DNA of 64,000 nucleotides from Desulfobaculum bizertense DSM 18034. GTDB taxonomy: Bacteria > Desulfobacterota > Desulfovibrionia > Desulfovibrionales > Desulfovibrionaceae. This document shows, in pieces, positions 34,614 through 46,200 of the stretch; within the stretch, counting starts at the first letter, position 1; each line of letters begins with the position of its first letter. The notes under the pieces are model-generated. The model was not told the origin of the DNA and did not search any database. It saw only the letters and a program-made list of their open reading frames with translations. The translations under genes and the position numbers were made by a program. The stretch is taken from positions 248,001-312,000 of the forward strand of contig NZ_FUYA01000003.1 in NCBI RefSeq assembly GCF_900167065.1. The letters run 5' to 3'.

Positions 34614-37600
34614 TTAGAAATCTTGCGCGTTATTCAGTAGTTCATTCAGATCGTAATTAATACTGGCAACACCCCAATCAGGTTCAACAGCAAAAGGCTT
34701 CTCAACGTAGTATGGGCCTTCATAACTGCCGTCTTCATCAACCAGGACAATGGCCAGCCTGAACTTTTCTTCCTGGTTAAGGGCGTACATAATTTCATTT
34801 CGTGAGACAGTGATCGTGGTCTGACCTTTCGAGCGGCCTTTGACCTCGATATGTCTGTCTGTGCAGCCTTCTTTGTATGCAGAAATGTCCCAACCGCATT
34901 TTTCGGCAGACACGTCATTGAGAGCATAGCCATGAGCTTCTTCGACATCAGAGACAGCTTTCATAGCAATAAGTTCAATTCTGCGCCGTGCATCAGCGTC
35001 AGGGCTGAACGTAGCAACAGGTTCACCTTTACGCTGAGCTAAAAGCCCTTGAGGTATAACCAATGCACCACCGACCACGACCGGAGGACTTGAGATGATA
35101 CTCCGCTTTGTTTGGAGTTCCTTAGTTCTTTGTTCAAGTCGTGCGGTCAATTCTTCAGCTTTACGTCTCGCATTTTCAGGTTGCATTCTTGGCTGTTTCC
35201 CAGCCTCCATTGCATCTTTGAGGTGAAAATATCTATCCTGCCAATACTCAATTTCTTTGGTCAGCCGTTCATGTACTGCATCCAAAATCTTATCAACTTG
35301 AAGCTCTCTTCTGCTTCTGACTTCTTCAAAATGTTCAGGAACAATTTTCCCTGCGGCATATGCTAAAGCTTTTTGCTCAAGAGTATCGCAAAGCCAAGAA
35401 GCTTTCGTCACATCCTGAATCAAATATTCGTCAGCTTCGTTCAGAGGTTCGAGGTCAAGGTGTGGTGCCCATCCAGCATACGTCACATTCCCTTGCTCAT
35501 CGAGTTCAACAAACTGCATCCGACGAGAACAAACTTGACGTTCTTCCTTGCCATACACACTTTCACGAACTTGGTGGTCAATGAGAATCAAAACACGAGG
35601 AGCAGTTCCCATGTCGGTAGGGTCAACCAAGATAGTGCCTTGCTTGAGAGTCTTTCTGTACGCTTCTAAAACCAAGTCAGTAACCGAGAACATCAACGGA
35701 TGGCCGGGATGAACAAGGCTTGCCATTGGCTTGTTAAACACTCGCACCTGGTCGCGCTCAAAACAAACTCTCTCGTATCGTCTGAGAACAGGATCACGCC
35801 CACCAATTACACGGTCTCTTTCACGAATAACCGCCGGGACATGATTAATTTGGTATCTGCCTTTCTCTCGCTCTCGAAGATCACCGTTCAGACGTTCAAA
35901 AGCTTTCATGAAAAAAGCACGGATGAAATATGGTTGCAGCTTTCGGGCCTCGGCTTTCTCCATTTCGGCCTTCACAGCAAAAAGTCTCTCGCCACTCATG
36001 ACTTCTTCAGCAAGAGCGGTTCGGCTCATGATTTTCTTGATACGCTCAGTATCTAAAACATCATCAACTTGGCGTTTAAGCCGTGCTCGAACCTCAGGAT
36101 CGTCACCATAACGAATCGCTTCCATGAGCATGTCTTTAAGAGAACGATCTTTAAAGACTTCGCCCAAAATATCAAAAACTCGACCACCAAGAGCAGCGCG
36201 TTCAACTTCCAACTTATCCAGCAACCGTTGGAATACATCACCTTCACGAGTTTCATTGGCGACAATATTCCACAAATGACAGACTTCTGTTTGACCGATA
36301 CGGTGAATACGGCCAAACCGCTGCTCAAGCCTGTTTGGATTCCAAGGCAAATCATAGTTCGCCATGAGGTTTGCATTTTGAAGGTTCACACCTTCACCCG
36401 CTGCATCAGTTGCGATTAAAACCAAAACTTTAGGATCATTCCTAAACAGCTCTTGATACTTTCGCCTGTCATCGCGGTTAATCCCGCCATGGATACAAAC
36501 TACAGCATCAGGGTCTCCAAGCAGTCCACCTATTCGCTGAACCAAATAATTTAAAGTATCTTTGTGTTCGGTAAAAATAATGAGTTTTCGACGAGAACCG
36601 GAAGCATCAAACATCTGAGGATCGTCTTGCAAAATTCCAGAAAGCTCTTCCCACTTTCTATCCTGGCCGGACTGAACAACTGCTTTTGCCATTGAGACAA
36701 GGCCTTTTAAAATCTCGACCTCGCCCATCAATTCTTTAATGGTTCGAGCTGTTGTTGCCTGGTCTACAACCTGGTCAGCTAAATTTTCATATTCGGTGTC
36801 AGTGAGTTGATCATCTACATCGTCATAATCTTCAAAATTACCGTTCACCAAATCCGGAGCCAAAGTATCGGCAAGAACCGCATGACCACGCTGAGAAATC
36901 TTTTCTTCTTCTATTCTGCGCTCAAGTTTTTCACGTCTTCTATTCAAGGATTGGTAGATTGCCTCAGGAGAAGAAGCGAGACGGCGTTGTAGCAAAGTCA
37001 AAGCAAAACCGACTGTCCCTTTTCGCTTGCCATCTTCAAGTTCTGCCACCTTATTCATTTCGTTCTTCACGTAATCCGTGACAGAAGCATAAAGGGCAGC
37101 TTCTTGGTCTGAAAGCTTGTAATTGATGGTGTAGGCTCGTCTTTCAGGGAAAAGTGGGGTTCCATCAAACTTCAAAAGCTCTTCTTTGACCATGCGCCGC
37201 ATCATGTCTGAAACATCAACCTTGTGTGCTCCGTCTCTGAACTGACCATAAAATCTGTCTTCATCTAAAAGCGACATGAAGAGCTGAAAATCTTGTTCTT
37301 TGCCGTTGTGAGGTGTCGCTGTCATCATCAAGAAATGACGTGTTTTTGAGGACAAAAGACGGCCTAACTTGAAACGCTGAGTCTCTTTGAGCTTCCTTCC
37401 AAAATATGTGGCTGACAGCTTGTGTGCTTCATCAACAATCACCAAATCCCATTCAACAGAATTCAGTTTTTCTTGAAGGTCTTCGGCTCGGCTAAGCTGG
37501 TCGATACGAGCTATAAGCCTGTCATTGTCTTCAAATGGGTTGCCTGAGTGAGAATTCTCAAGCATCTGGCGGGAGAACACCTCAAATCTGAGACCAAACT

Positions 37601-38120
37601 TTTCAGAAAGTTCGTCCTGCCATTGCTCAACCAAACTACCAGGAGCAACAATCAAAACTCTCTGGGTATCCCCACGAACCAACAGTTCTCGAATCAGGAG
37701 ACCTGCCATAATGGTTTTACCAGCTCCGGGGTCATCTGCCAGAACATACCTCAAGGGCTGGCGAGGCAACATGCATTCATAGACGGCAGTGATCTGGTGA
37801 GGAAGTGGCATCACGTTTGAAGTGTGAACTGCCATCATAGGGTCAAAAAGGTGGGCAAGGTTGATACGCTGAGCTTCAACCGCCAGTTTGAAATCATCTG
37901 CGGGAGCATCAAACGTCCAAGGGCAACCTGAATCAGCAATAGAAATGGAAGCTTCGTCTGATCGAAATAACATGCGCTCACTAAGACGACCTTCTGCGTC
38001 TTTGTAATATATCGTAATTGCATGTTCTCCTACTTGTTCAGTAGAAACAATTCGTACAACCTTATCAGCTTCTAGGCCTGAGACCATCTGATCTTTGGCT
38101 AAATCTTCTAATTTGATCAA
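34614..38120 (-). CDS. SNF2-family helicase with C-terminal DUF3883 domain
   Basis: 1168 aa, start TTG at 38120 behind GGGGGATGAC. Motif I is [14 protein letters not shown] (residues 127-140), motif II VDEAH (229-233), motif III TATPHNG, motif VI IHRIGQT. After a long helical section, the C-terminus carries DUF3883 with GWDISA (1076-1081) and RHIEVKGR (1089-1096), a D...ExK arrangement like PD-(D/E)xK nucleases. It opens the operon, followed by DUF1156 and DUF499 genes. DISARM DrmD has similar helicase motifs, but no DrmA/B/C accompany it. Confidence 0.9.
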   Translation of the reverse strand: MIKLEDLAKDQMVSGLEADKVVRIVSTEQVGEHAITIYYKDAEGRLSERMLFRSDEASISIADSGCPWTFDAPADDFKLAVEAQRINLAHLFDPMMAVHTSNVMPLPHQITAVYECMLPRQPLRYVLADDPGAGKTIMAGLLIRELLVRGDTQRVLIVAPGSLVEQWQDELSEKFGLRFEVFSRQMLENSHSGNPFEDNDRLIARIDQLSRAEDLQEKLNSVEWDLVIVDEAHKLSATYFGRKLKETQRFKLGRLLSSKTRHFLMMTATPHNGKEQDFQLFMSLLDEDRFYGQFRDGAHKVDVSDMMRRMVKEELLKFDGTPLFPERRAYTINYKLSDQEAALYASVTDYVKNEMNKVAELEDGKRKGTVGFALTLLQRRLASSPEAIYQSLNRRREKLERRIEEEKISQRGHAVLADTLAPDLVNGNFEDYDDVDDQLTDTEYENLADQVVDQATTARTIKELMGEVEILKGLVSMAKAVVQSGQDRKWEELSGILQDDPQMFDASGSRRKLIIFTEHKDTLNYLVQRIGGLLGDPDAVVCIHGGINRDDRRKYQELFRNDPKVLVLIATDAAGEGVNLQNANLMANYDLPWNPNRLEQRFGRIHRIGQTEVCHLWNIVANETREGDVFQRLLDKLEVERAALGGRVFDILGEVFKDRSLKDMLMEAIRYGDDPEVRARLKRQVDDVLDTERIKKIMSRTALAEEVMSGERLFAVKAEMEKAEARKLQPYFIRAFFMKAFERLNGDLREREKGRYQINHVPAVIRERDRVIGGRDPVLRRYERVCFERDQVRVFNKPMASLVHPGHPLMFSVTDLVLEAYRKTLKQGTILVDPTDMGTAPRVLILIDHQVRESVYGKEERQVCSRRMQFVELDEQGNVTYAGWAPHLDLEPLNEADEYLIQDVTKASWLCDTLEQKALAYAAGKIVPEHFEEVRSRRELQVDKILDAVHERLTKEIEYWQDRYFHLKDAMEAGKQPRMQPENARRKAEELTARLEQRTKELQTKRSIISSPPVVVGGALVIPQGLLAQRKGEPVATFSPDADARRRIELIAMKAVSDVEEAHGYALNDVSAEKCGWDISAYKEGCTDRHIEVKGRSKGQTTITVSRNEIMYALNQEEKFRLAIVLVDEDGSYEGPYYVEKPFAVEPDWGVASINYDLNELLNNAQDF

Positions 38121-38339
38121 GTCATCCCCCGTTAATCGCTATAATTATGTCTCATATTGCCTATGTATATGTGATTTTTTGTTTAAATCTTAAAAAAATA
38201 AGCCTACAGAAGTTATACGTCAACGTGGAATAGGCAACCTCTTATTTTACAAGATAAAATGTTGTCAGCTATTTTGCTGTACTGACATCCAAAACAAAAA
38301 GTCCTCACCCAAACATTGAGGTGAGAACTTAATGGAACA

Positions 38340-38741
38340 AAGAGAATTAGAAACCAAAGACTTAGGGAATGTGAAAGTCACAGGTAGCTAGGATGTGTGC
38401 CATGAAATACGTAACATCAAAAATTGGGAAAAAGAAGTCTTCGTGGTCTTTTGCTTGAACTCAGCGCACAAATCATATCAAGAGAGATTGTCTCAATCGG
38501 TATCTAGGATAGCGGCCTAATCCATCTAAAAGAAGTGTACCGAACCGCAGTGATGAGAGACGCTCACGCTATCGTCCTGGCGCATAACCATCCTTCTGGG
38601 CAATGCTTGCCTAGTAAGGAAGATAAATCCTGTACAGCCAAACTCAAATCAGCCGGGATGCTCCTTGGAATCGAACTCCTTGACCATGTGATTGTGACCA
38701 AAGAAGGACACTACAGCTTCACTGAGAGGGATGACCTGTAA
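38340..38741 (+). pseudogene. RadC/JAB-domain protein, degenerate
   Basis: The intact C-terminal frame starts around 38535 (YRTAVMRDAHAIVLAHNHPS, then GIELLDHVIVT) and contains the JAB/MPN metal motif HNHPSG. Upstream the reading frame breaks by stops and shifts (VTGS* and KEVFVVFCLNSAHKS in different frames). RadC-like proteins are common in integrated elements. Confidence 0.78.
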
Positions 38742-38749
38742 AATCTAAA

Positions 38750-39061
38750 TCAAAACTCCTCAATTTCAATGGGGCTTCTCATGAGGTCAATTACCTGTAA
38801 GTGAATCTCGACATCAAACATCTTCTTGAAAAGCCGTCTGTCACGATTCTTTGGCCAAAGTTCAGTCCTAGTGTCCCAAGATTCAAACTCAGCCTCTTAA
38901 AACTGTTTGCTGTTCTTGTAAATGAACTCAAGAGCCTGGTCATTGTCACCGTATTCAGGGACGAGGAACGCCATACAATCATCGTTAAGCTCGGCTAAAA
39001 TAACCTCTGGCCCATCACCGGCCTCTGGTAAGGACTCAATCCAATCCAAATACTGATCCTG
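38750..39061 (-). pseudogene. Truncated hypothetical protein with one internal stop
   Basis: A continuous minus-strand frame (DQYLDWIESLPEAGDGPEVI ... FLVPEYGDNDQALEFIYKNS) is interrupted by one TAA after NSKQF and continues AEFESWDTRTELWPKNR to VIDLMRSPIEIEEF. No start remains; the 5' end abuts the IS3 element. The family is not identified; it resembles small plasmid- or element-borne proteins. Confidence 0.6.
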
Positions 39062-39072
39062 CTACAGAGCTG

Positions 39073-40307
39073 TGGACACGGAGTTAAGTCACTATCCTAA
39101 TGACCAAACAAGAGACGTGGATGAGTAAAACTCGTAGGATATGTGATGCAGAATTCAAACGAAATGCTGTACTTATGCTCGAGAAATCAGGTCGTTCGGC
39201 AACAGAGGCCGCTGAGAGCCTTTGAATTGGCGTAGATCTTATTTACCGCTGGCGACGTGAATTGCAACAGCATGGGCACATCACATTTCCAGGACAAGAG
39301 AAAGAAGGTCTCACTGCAGAAGAGCCTAATATCAAAAAACTTGAAAAAAACTTCGGGACGCAGAACTTGATCGAGATATACTAAAAAAAGCATTGGCCAT
39401 CTTCAGCAAGGCACAGAAATGAGATTTCGTTTCATCAAAGATTACCGCTCGCAGTTTTCGGTGAAGAGGATCTGCTGCGTGCTTAAGGTTCGAAGAGCGG
39501 ATTCTATTCATGGCTAGGGCGAAAGCCGTCGGCATTGGCAATTGAGACGGCTTGCCTTCAACAGAGAATTGCTGAACTTTATGAAGAACATGCCGGATTC
39601 GTTGGAAGCCCCATGATTACAGCAGACCTACGAGCTGAGGAGGCATTCCAACGCGTGATTCGGTAGCGCGTCGCACGCCATATGAGAATACCTGGGTTAC
39701 CTTGTCGTTCGTCTCAAAAACTTGTTGTGACAACAGAATCAAGACATAAAGAGCCAGCCGCCCCCAACCTTTTAAATCGTAAATTTGCCGTTTGCGTTCC
39801 ACATACGGTCTGGGTAACTGACATTACCTATCTCAAGGTTGGCCGGAAGTGGCACTACCTTACGATTTTTATCGATTTGTTCTCTCGCATCGTTGTGGAA
39901 TGGGATTTGAGTGATTCTCTTGAAAGGCATTCTGCTATTCGTGCTTTTCATAAAAGCATTGTCCGCCGACGGCCAGCTTCGGGGCTTATGGTCCATAGCG
40001 ATCGCGGAATTCAGTTCGCAAGCTGCGATTTCCGAGCGGAGCTGAGTCGACATGGCTGTGTCCAAAGCATGAGTCACAAAGGAAACTGCCGGGATAGCGC
40101 CGTGGCAGAATTTTTTTTTCATACTCTGAAAACCCAATTCATTAAGCATCGCCAATTTTCAAATAGAATAGAGGACGAAGTGTCTCTCTTTCAATACATT
40201 GAGGCCTACTACAGCCGCCGAAGAAGATATTCCTCAAACGGTGGGATGTCTCCGGCAGAATTTGAACAACTTCAAATCATGAAGGACGTAGCTTAACTGA
40301 CTGTCCA
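39073..40307 (+). mobile_element. Degenerate IS3-family insertion sequence
   Basis: Imperfect terminal repeats TGGACACGGAGTTAAG (39073-39088) and the complement of TGGACAGTCAGTTAAG (40292-40307) match at 13 of 16 positions. OrfA starts at 39121 (MSKTRRICDAEFKRNAVLML) but has a stop after AAESL and a frameshift near 39350. OrfB begins near 39420 and has several stops and shifts; only its C-terminal integrase core (39682-40296, VPHTVWVTDITYLK, VHSDRGIQFAS, then YYSRRRRYSSNG) remains open. The element is dead. Confidence 0.85.
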
Positions 40308-40383
40308 TTTTTGTGTGGCAGGATCACCAATGACATCACCTCCACAATAGTCAGAAAGCAAGTCACTCAAGCAATTCTCCAGG

Positions 40384-41667
40384 ATGAACCCAAAATCAAA
40401 CGAGGAGTCCCCCTTGTCCAAAGAACTCTATGTCCACGTCGACCTCAATGGTAAAGCCCATTTCGTCGGGCGCCTATGGATTCACGCAGGACAACACAAC
40501 GAAAGCGCCTCTTTTGAATATTCAAAAGAATGGCTAAGCTCTCCAGCCCGTTTTTCTCTCGAGCCTTCGCTCAAACTTAGGGAAGGGACATTTCACACCT
40601 CTTTAGGGAAACCGCTTTTTGGGGCTTTTGGCGACACGACTCCAGATCGTTGGGGACGAAGTCTCTTCAAGCATTTTGAGAAACAAAATGCCCAAAAAGA
40701 GGAACGCACTCCCAGACAGCTTCACGATTCAGACTTTCTGCTCATGGTCAATGACAGCACAAGACAAGGAGCACTCCGCTTCTCAGACAGTAAAAACGGA
40801 CCTTTTTTAGCAAAAAATCAGAACGTATGCATACCGCCAGTGACAGAGCTCAAACGCCTTTTTACGGCTTCGACCCACCTACTTGAAAAAAGAGATAATT
40901 CTCAGAATATTCAGGACTTCGTAACCGCAGGGGGAGCCCTTGGCGGGGCTCGCCCCAAGGTCTCCGTTATTGACACAGATGGGTCCCTAGCGATTGCCAA
41001 GTTCCCAAGCCCTAAAGACAAATGGGACGTAGAATTGTGGGAGTATCTGGCATTTCAAATGGCAGCCAAAGCGGGAATTTCCACGCCGACTGTGCGACGA
41101 AAAAAAATCGGAAACAAAAACATTTTGTTGCTGAAACGGTTTGATCGTAACGGCAAAAAACGAATCCCTTTTCTTTCAGCTATGAGCATGCTGGACTATT
41201 CAGACGGGGAGCAAGGAAGTTACTTGGAAATTGCTGAAGCTCTCAAAGAATATGGAGCTGACAGATTAGAGGATCTCAAAGAGTTATGGAGACGAATCGT
41301 CTTCAACATCATGATCTCAAACGTTGATGACCACTTGCGGAACCATGGTTTTCTCTACACTGGCTCTGCAGGATGGAGGCTCTCTCCTCTCTATGACCTC
41401 GAACCAACACCAGAGCATGAAAAACCTCGCGTTTTGCACACCTTCATCGACCTTGATGACGGCACTGCGTCGCTAGACCGAGCATACTCCGTTTGCGATG
41501 AATTCGGGCTAAAGCTCAACGAGGCAAAGCGCATCGCTAAAAAAGTAGCAAGCGTGACTCAAGACTGGGCAAAGGAAGCTGCCCGCCTTGGTGTCAAAAA
41601 GAAGGAAATCGAAATGATGCAGTCTGCATTTGAACACACAGACCTCAAAGAGGGTTTAAAGGGATAA
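40384..41667 (+). CDS. HipA-family kinase, orphan
   Basis: 427 aa. HipA-type Ser/Thr kinase: FGDTTPDRWGRS near residue 82, glycine-rich GGALGGARPK (183-192), catalytic ISNVDDHLRNHGF (311-323) and LSPLYDLEP (333-341). The active-site Asp residues are intact. A TTG at 40414 behind GAGGAG is an alternative start that would shorten it by 10 residues. No hipB-like antitoxin gene is upstream; the IS3 remnant ends 76 bp before. HipA kinases inactivate GltX or other targets and can mediate growth arrest. Confidence 0.88.
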   Translation: MNPKSNEESPLSKELYVHVDLNGKAHFVGRLWIHAGQHNESASFEYSKEWLSSPARFSLEPSLKLREGTFHTSLGKPLFGAFGDTTPDRWGRSLFKHFEKQNAQKEERTPRQLHDSDFLLMVNDSTRQGALRFSDSKNGPFLAKNQNVCIPPVTELKRLFTASTHLLEKRDNSQNIQDFVTAGGALGGARPKVSVIDTDGSLAIAKFPSPKDKWDVELWEYLAFQMAAKAGISTPTVRRKKIGNKNILLLKRFDRNGKKRIPFLSAMSMLDYSDGEQGSYLEIAEALKEYGADRLEDLKELWRRIVFNIMISNVDDHLRNHGFLYTGSAGWRLSPLYDLEPTPEHEKPRVLHTFIDLDDGTASLDRAYSVCDEFGLKLNEAKRIAKKVASVTQDWAKEAARLGVKKKEIEMMQSAFEHTDLKEGLKG

Positions 41668-41735
41668 TGCTGAGTCTTAGGACCAAATTTCAGAATATCT
41701 TAGGGAACTATTGGTTTATTACCCAATCTACCCAT

Positions 41736-43229
41736 TTACTTTTTTTCATAATACCAGCCACGGCCTAAGCATCTAGTGCAACTAGGGTTACACCCTCTAC
41801 AATCACAATCCTTCATCACCAAGCACTCGGCTTCGCCTTCAAGTATATTTTGATCTGGATAAGTATTCTCTGCTAAATCAACTATAGGAAATGACAACCC
41901 ATAAGCCACATAGAGTCGCTTCATCCACCCTTCACTCTGTCCATCCATTTCTAAATCAGTTGGAATTTGCATTGATGTAATAAAAGGGCGCCACCCCTCT
42001 TTTAAAAAATCATTAAACCCTTCAGTAACTCCTGTTTCATATGGAAGATGCAAATGCCCTCCTCCTCCAAAAATAAATTTAGCATTACTTTGCAACGTTA
42101 ACCGCTGGCTAACCCCACAACTATTTGACAAACATTTACAAGTGTCTCCCAATGTTGCTGAGAATGTTTTTTGTCTCAACGAATCTTCAATAATCCTTTT
42201 TGCCTTAATCAAAGGGCGAGCCTCATGTCCTGCCTCCTTTTCTTTCCTCCAATATTCCATATCATCCCAAGAGTTCGGGACACTACAAGCTTCGAATTCA
42301 ATTCGACTTGATCCAAGGGGAAAGACTTCAGCTGCAAAATAATTAAGCTTTTCTGTATAAGTAAACACACTATGATCTACAGTCCCTGCTCCTACATCTG
42401 AAAAAAAGTATATCGTTCTAGGATCAGGACTTGAAGCTGGAGAACGAAGAAAGGCTTGCACATTAGCACTTACCTCCGGATAAACGTCACAAAGTTCATC
42501 TTGAACTCGATCAAAACTTGATGTCTCAATAATCCTTATCAACTCATCTCGCGACAAAACTTCTTTACCAGCTAACTTAGGAGCAACAGCCCAAGCAGTT
42601 TTTAATATTTTTTTATAACAAGAACTAATTTGCTCTTGGCAAGCATCAGCCACTGGAATGGCCATAGTAACTGCAACTTGATCTTCAGTTTTCTGATAAA
42701 AGTCTTTGAACCTATATTTGATATCTTTTAAAATTTGACAAAATGAAGACGCGAGATAAAACACTGCGCAATGTCTTACAAATTCAGTGACACTTTCCAA
42801 ATCACTCGCTCCAGCAGCCTTTTTATAGCGATCTAAGACTAGATTATCGATATCGCCACAGGCTACTTTTTCTATGGCAAACTTCAAATGACAGAGTCCA
42901 TGTTGCGGATATTGAATCTCTGTATCAGTATGAATTTTAAAAAAGTTATTATGAAAAATCACTGGACTTGGAATCAAAAAAGGAAGCTCACTCTTTGCAA
43001 AGCGAGGAATATAAACCCACGCCTTATCTTTAGATATTTCTCGATAAATACACTTTGAAAAAGATGTTCCAAAATCAAATCCAACTTGAATAAAATACGG
43101 AGCTCGTTCTTCTGAAGATAAAAAAGATTCCCTCCTGTCTTTTTTTTGAGACGATACATTACGAGATTTATTTCTGACCTTTTTTTCCTGGCCAAACAGC
43201 TTGGTGCTAATATCTGAAAAGAACCCCAT
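41736..43229 (-). CDS. Hsp70/actin-fold ATPase with cysteine-rich C-terminus
   Basis: 497 aa. Phosphate 1 motif VGFDFGTSFSK (residues 49-59), phosphate 2 motif FFSDVGAGTVDHSVF (275-289), adenosine region FIFGGGGHLHL (386-396) and RLYVAYGLS (438-446). The substrate-binding domain of classical DnaK is absent. Instead the C-terminus carries a cluster of five cysteines (CDCRGC, then CTRCLGRGWYY), similar to the DnaJ-type CxxCxGxG zinc motif. It starts 11 bp after the SNF2 helicase stop behind AGGAGGGG, so the two are co-expressed. I know no named system with this combination. Confidence 0.8.
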   Translation of the reverse strand: MGFFSDISTKLFGQEKKVRNKSRNVSSQKKDRRESFLSSEERAPYFIQVGFDFGTSFSKCIYREISKDKAWVYIPRFAKSELPFLIPSPVIFHNNFFKIHTDTEIQYPQHGLCHLKFAIEKVACGDIDNLVLDRYKKAAGASDLESVTEFVRHCAVFYLASSFCQILKDIKYRFKDFYQKTEDQVAVTMAIPVADACQEQISSCYKKILKTAWAVAPKLAGKEVLSRDELIRIIETSSFDRVQDELCDVYPEVSANVQAFLRSPASSPDPRTIYFFSDVGAGTVDHSVFTYTEKLNYFAAEVFPLGSSRIEFEACSVPNSWDDMEYWRKEKEAGHEARPLIKAKRIIEDSLRQKTFSATLGDTCKCLSNSCGVSQRLTLQSNAKFIFGGGGHLHLPYETGVTEGFNDFLKEGWRPFITSMQIPTDLEMDGQSEGWMKRLYVAYGLSFPIVDLAENTYPDQNILEGEAECLVMKDCDCRGCNPSCTRCLGRGWYYEKK

Positions 43230-43240
43230 CTCATCCCCTC

Positions 43241-46200
43241 CTATCTTTCGACTCGAACAATTCCAACAGCAACAGGTTCTGTCTCTGGCAAAATTTTAGC
43301 ACTCTCCTTTAGAGCCTTAAGCCTCTGAGCCTTATTTTCTTTTGCCTTCGCTAGCCGCCCTCTAGCCATTCGACAAACCCTTTCCTCCCGTTCAGCAATC
43401 ATCAACGTTTCCAGTCTCCGCTTATCTTGCTCAATTCTTCTGTCAAATATCGTTGCTACCCGCTTCGACTTTGTTTGCAGAATGTTTTTATTTTCGATCT
43501 CAAATTGAGTAACTTCTACATCAAATTCTTCCTGCATATTCTCTTCAAGAACATCAAAGGAGCATAACAGAACATCTTCATCGTAGTCTCTGTAATCCCA
43601 ATCTCTTCCATCATTAATTATTTCTTGAAAAAAAATTTCCGAATCACTCGATGAATAACACATTCCAGTATCTAAATTTATCAATCCATATGCCAATTTC
43701 TCAATACTATTAATTCCTTTCATCACCCATCTTTCAACTCTGTACAAATAGACTCCTGAAGGAACACTTTCACTTGCAGCTCTAATGGCTGCAAGCTTAT
43801 AAAAATTATGTTCTTTATCTTTATTTATTTGTGTAACCCAACGAATCAATGGTGATAAATGATTTACAAAAAAAATCCTTCGTCTTTGATCTGAATTAAG
43901 CTTTTGCATAACCTCTCGGCTAAATGTGATACATATTTCTTTCCTTCGAAGAGGCTTAGCGCTTAATGATTGGTCTCCATGTATAAAATCTCCCAAAGAT
44001 ATTTTGGCATCTTCTGAAAGTCGTATCCGCAAGCAGCCATTTATTGGTGTATTATAATTGATCTCCGTCCCCTTAAAATGCCTTGCAAAAAAATCAGAAA
44101 TATAACTCTCTAATTCAGCAGGTTGAATATAACGCCCTCTCCCTCGATCCTCTTCAACTTTTTTCTGAACGTAATCTGAGAATGCAATAAAAGCGTCTCC
44201 AGACGCTTCAAGCTCACGCATCATGTTTAATTTATTTTCTATTGCCTGTTGAGTTTGGGCAATTTTTCTTCTTTCTTCATCTGCTGTTAGCTCATTACCT
44301 AACAAGCTGATTGTTAACTTTTTAACCTCTTCTCCGATGACCTCATCAAGGTCACCCAAACTATTTTTAAATATTTCGAGCTTCTCATGTAATCGCTCAT
44401 GAATACGCTCTTCTATTGTCCCTGCAATTTTAAAATTGATTATTAGGAGACGACGAGCTTTTTGCCCCACACGATCGATGCGCCCAATTCGCTGCTCTAC
44501 TCGCATAGGGTTCCAAGGCAGATCATAATTCACTATTACATGACAAAATTGAAGATCTATTCCCTCACTACCGACTTCTGAGGCTAATAAGATTCGAGGT
44601 CCTGTAGAATTTCTGAATCGTTCAATCTCCGCCCATCTGTTAGCCATTGGGATTCCGCCATGTATTATCGCAACGTCTTCGCCACTTTCTAAAAGCCTTC
44701 TACGTAAGTAGGAAAGAGTTGGTCTATAGTAAGCAAACACAATAATTTTTTCATTTTTTTTAGCCTTCACTACAGTAAGCAATTCTTTGAATTTACTATC
44801 ATTCTTTTCAAAATCATATTCGAGGAGCTCGTTAAGTTGATCTCTTTCTTGGAAAGCACCAAAAGACGATACACTTTCAAACCCTGAGTCACCCAACGCT
44901 TCACCAATCAAATTCTCATCATCGAATAACTGCTCAGACAAAATCCTTTCTGAAAATGCAGGAAGACAACTTGCAGCCATCAACTGAAGTGTCATCACTT
45001 GAAAAACATGAAATGCCTTTTTATTCACTTTGCAACGCTGTCTAACAATATTTAATATTGCTTGATACAGGGACATTTCTTGAGATGTATACTCGACAGA
45101 AACAACTTGAGGGACTCTTTGTGGCCTATTCTCTTTCACTTGAACTCGACGGGTTCTATTCACATAGGAGCCTAAAAGATTGAGCTTTTCTACAATATCT
45201 TGGCATTGAGATAACTCTCCAGCATCACAAAAATCAGCCTGATCTAAAGCGTCAAGTTTTTTTAGAAACTGCTCAAAAAGTGGTGATTCATTTATATATT
45301 CACTTTTTTCCATACCTTTTACAGCCCACTTGAGCGCTTCTACATCAACAGGACTTTGAGAAAGTGCATTTGCGGCATGAACTGACGGTCTATTAAGATC
45401 AATCAAATCATCAAAACTAGATTGTGTTGAAAAGAAATCTTCATCAACTAACCGCAGAAGGCTATGCAAATCAATATTACTATTATTAACAGGTGTTGCA
45501 GAAACACAAAGAACAGCTCTCGCATTAGCAGACAGACACTCACCCAAATGGAATGTTGTTGTCGCTTGATTTCTCATATTATGCGCTTCATCAAAAATGA
45601 CCATATCCAAAGGCGGATACTCTTCATCCCAGAACCTTAATTCTCGGAGTAAATCTGTCTTTGGAGAGCTACTTGCTCCTTCTTCAGGAGGAATTTTAAG
45701 TACCGCTCTTTCAGCTTTGGGAGGACGAAGTCCCGTATAGGTACCAATCAAGACAAAAGAATGCTCAGGACCGTTTACTTTCAACTCATCAAAAGCATGT
45801 CGTAAGCCATTAAAATCTACAATCTGAGCATCAAGCTGAAACTTCCCCCTCAACTCCTCTCGCCATTTCTCAGCTAAAATCCGAGGGCAAACAACAAGCA
45901 ACCGGTTAGAACGATACCTTGCCTGCATTTCCGTCCAAACCAGTCCCGACTCGATCGTTTTGCCTAAACCAACCTCATCAGCAAGAATCAGTCTTTCCGT
46001 TGGAGAATTAATAAATTTTAAAACGGGCTTAAACTGATAAGGATAGAAATCAATCTGTGCAGCCTCCATGGAATAAATGACCTCATGAAGAGTTCCTTTA
46101 AGCTTTTCATAAGTAACAAGGCGTTGCAGATCGATTAGTCGGCCAAACCGTTTAGATTTTACCTGCTCTTTCAAATCCTTTGTGGCCTCAGAATTCACAA

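Noticed and set aside
34614-38120. DISARM system (DrmD helicase)
   Set aside because: No DrmA, DrmB or DrmC genes are nearby; the partners are DUF1156 and DUF499 proteins instead.
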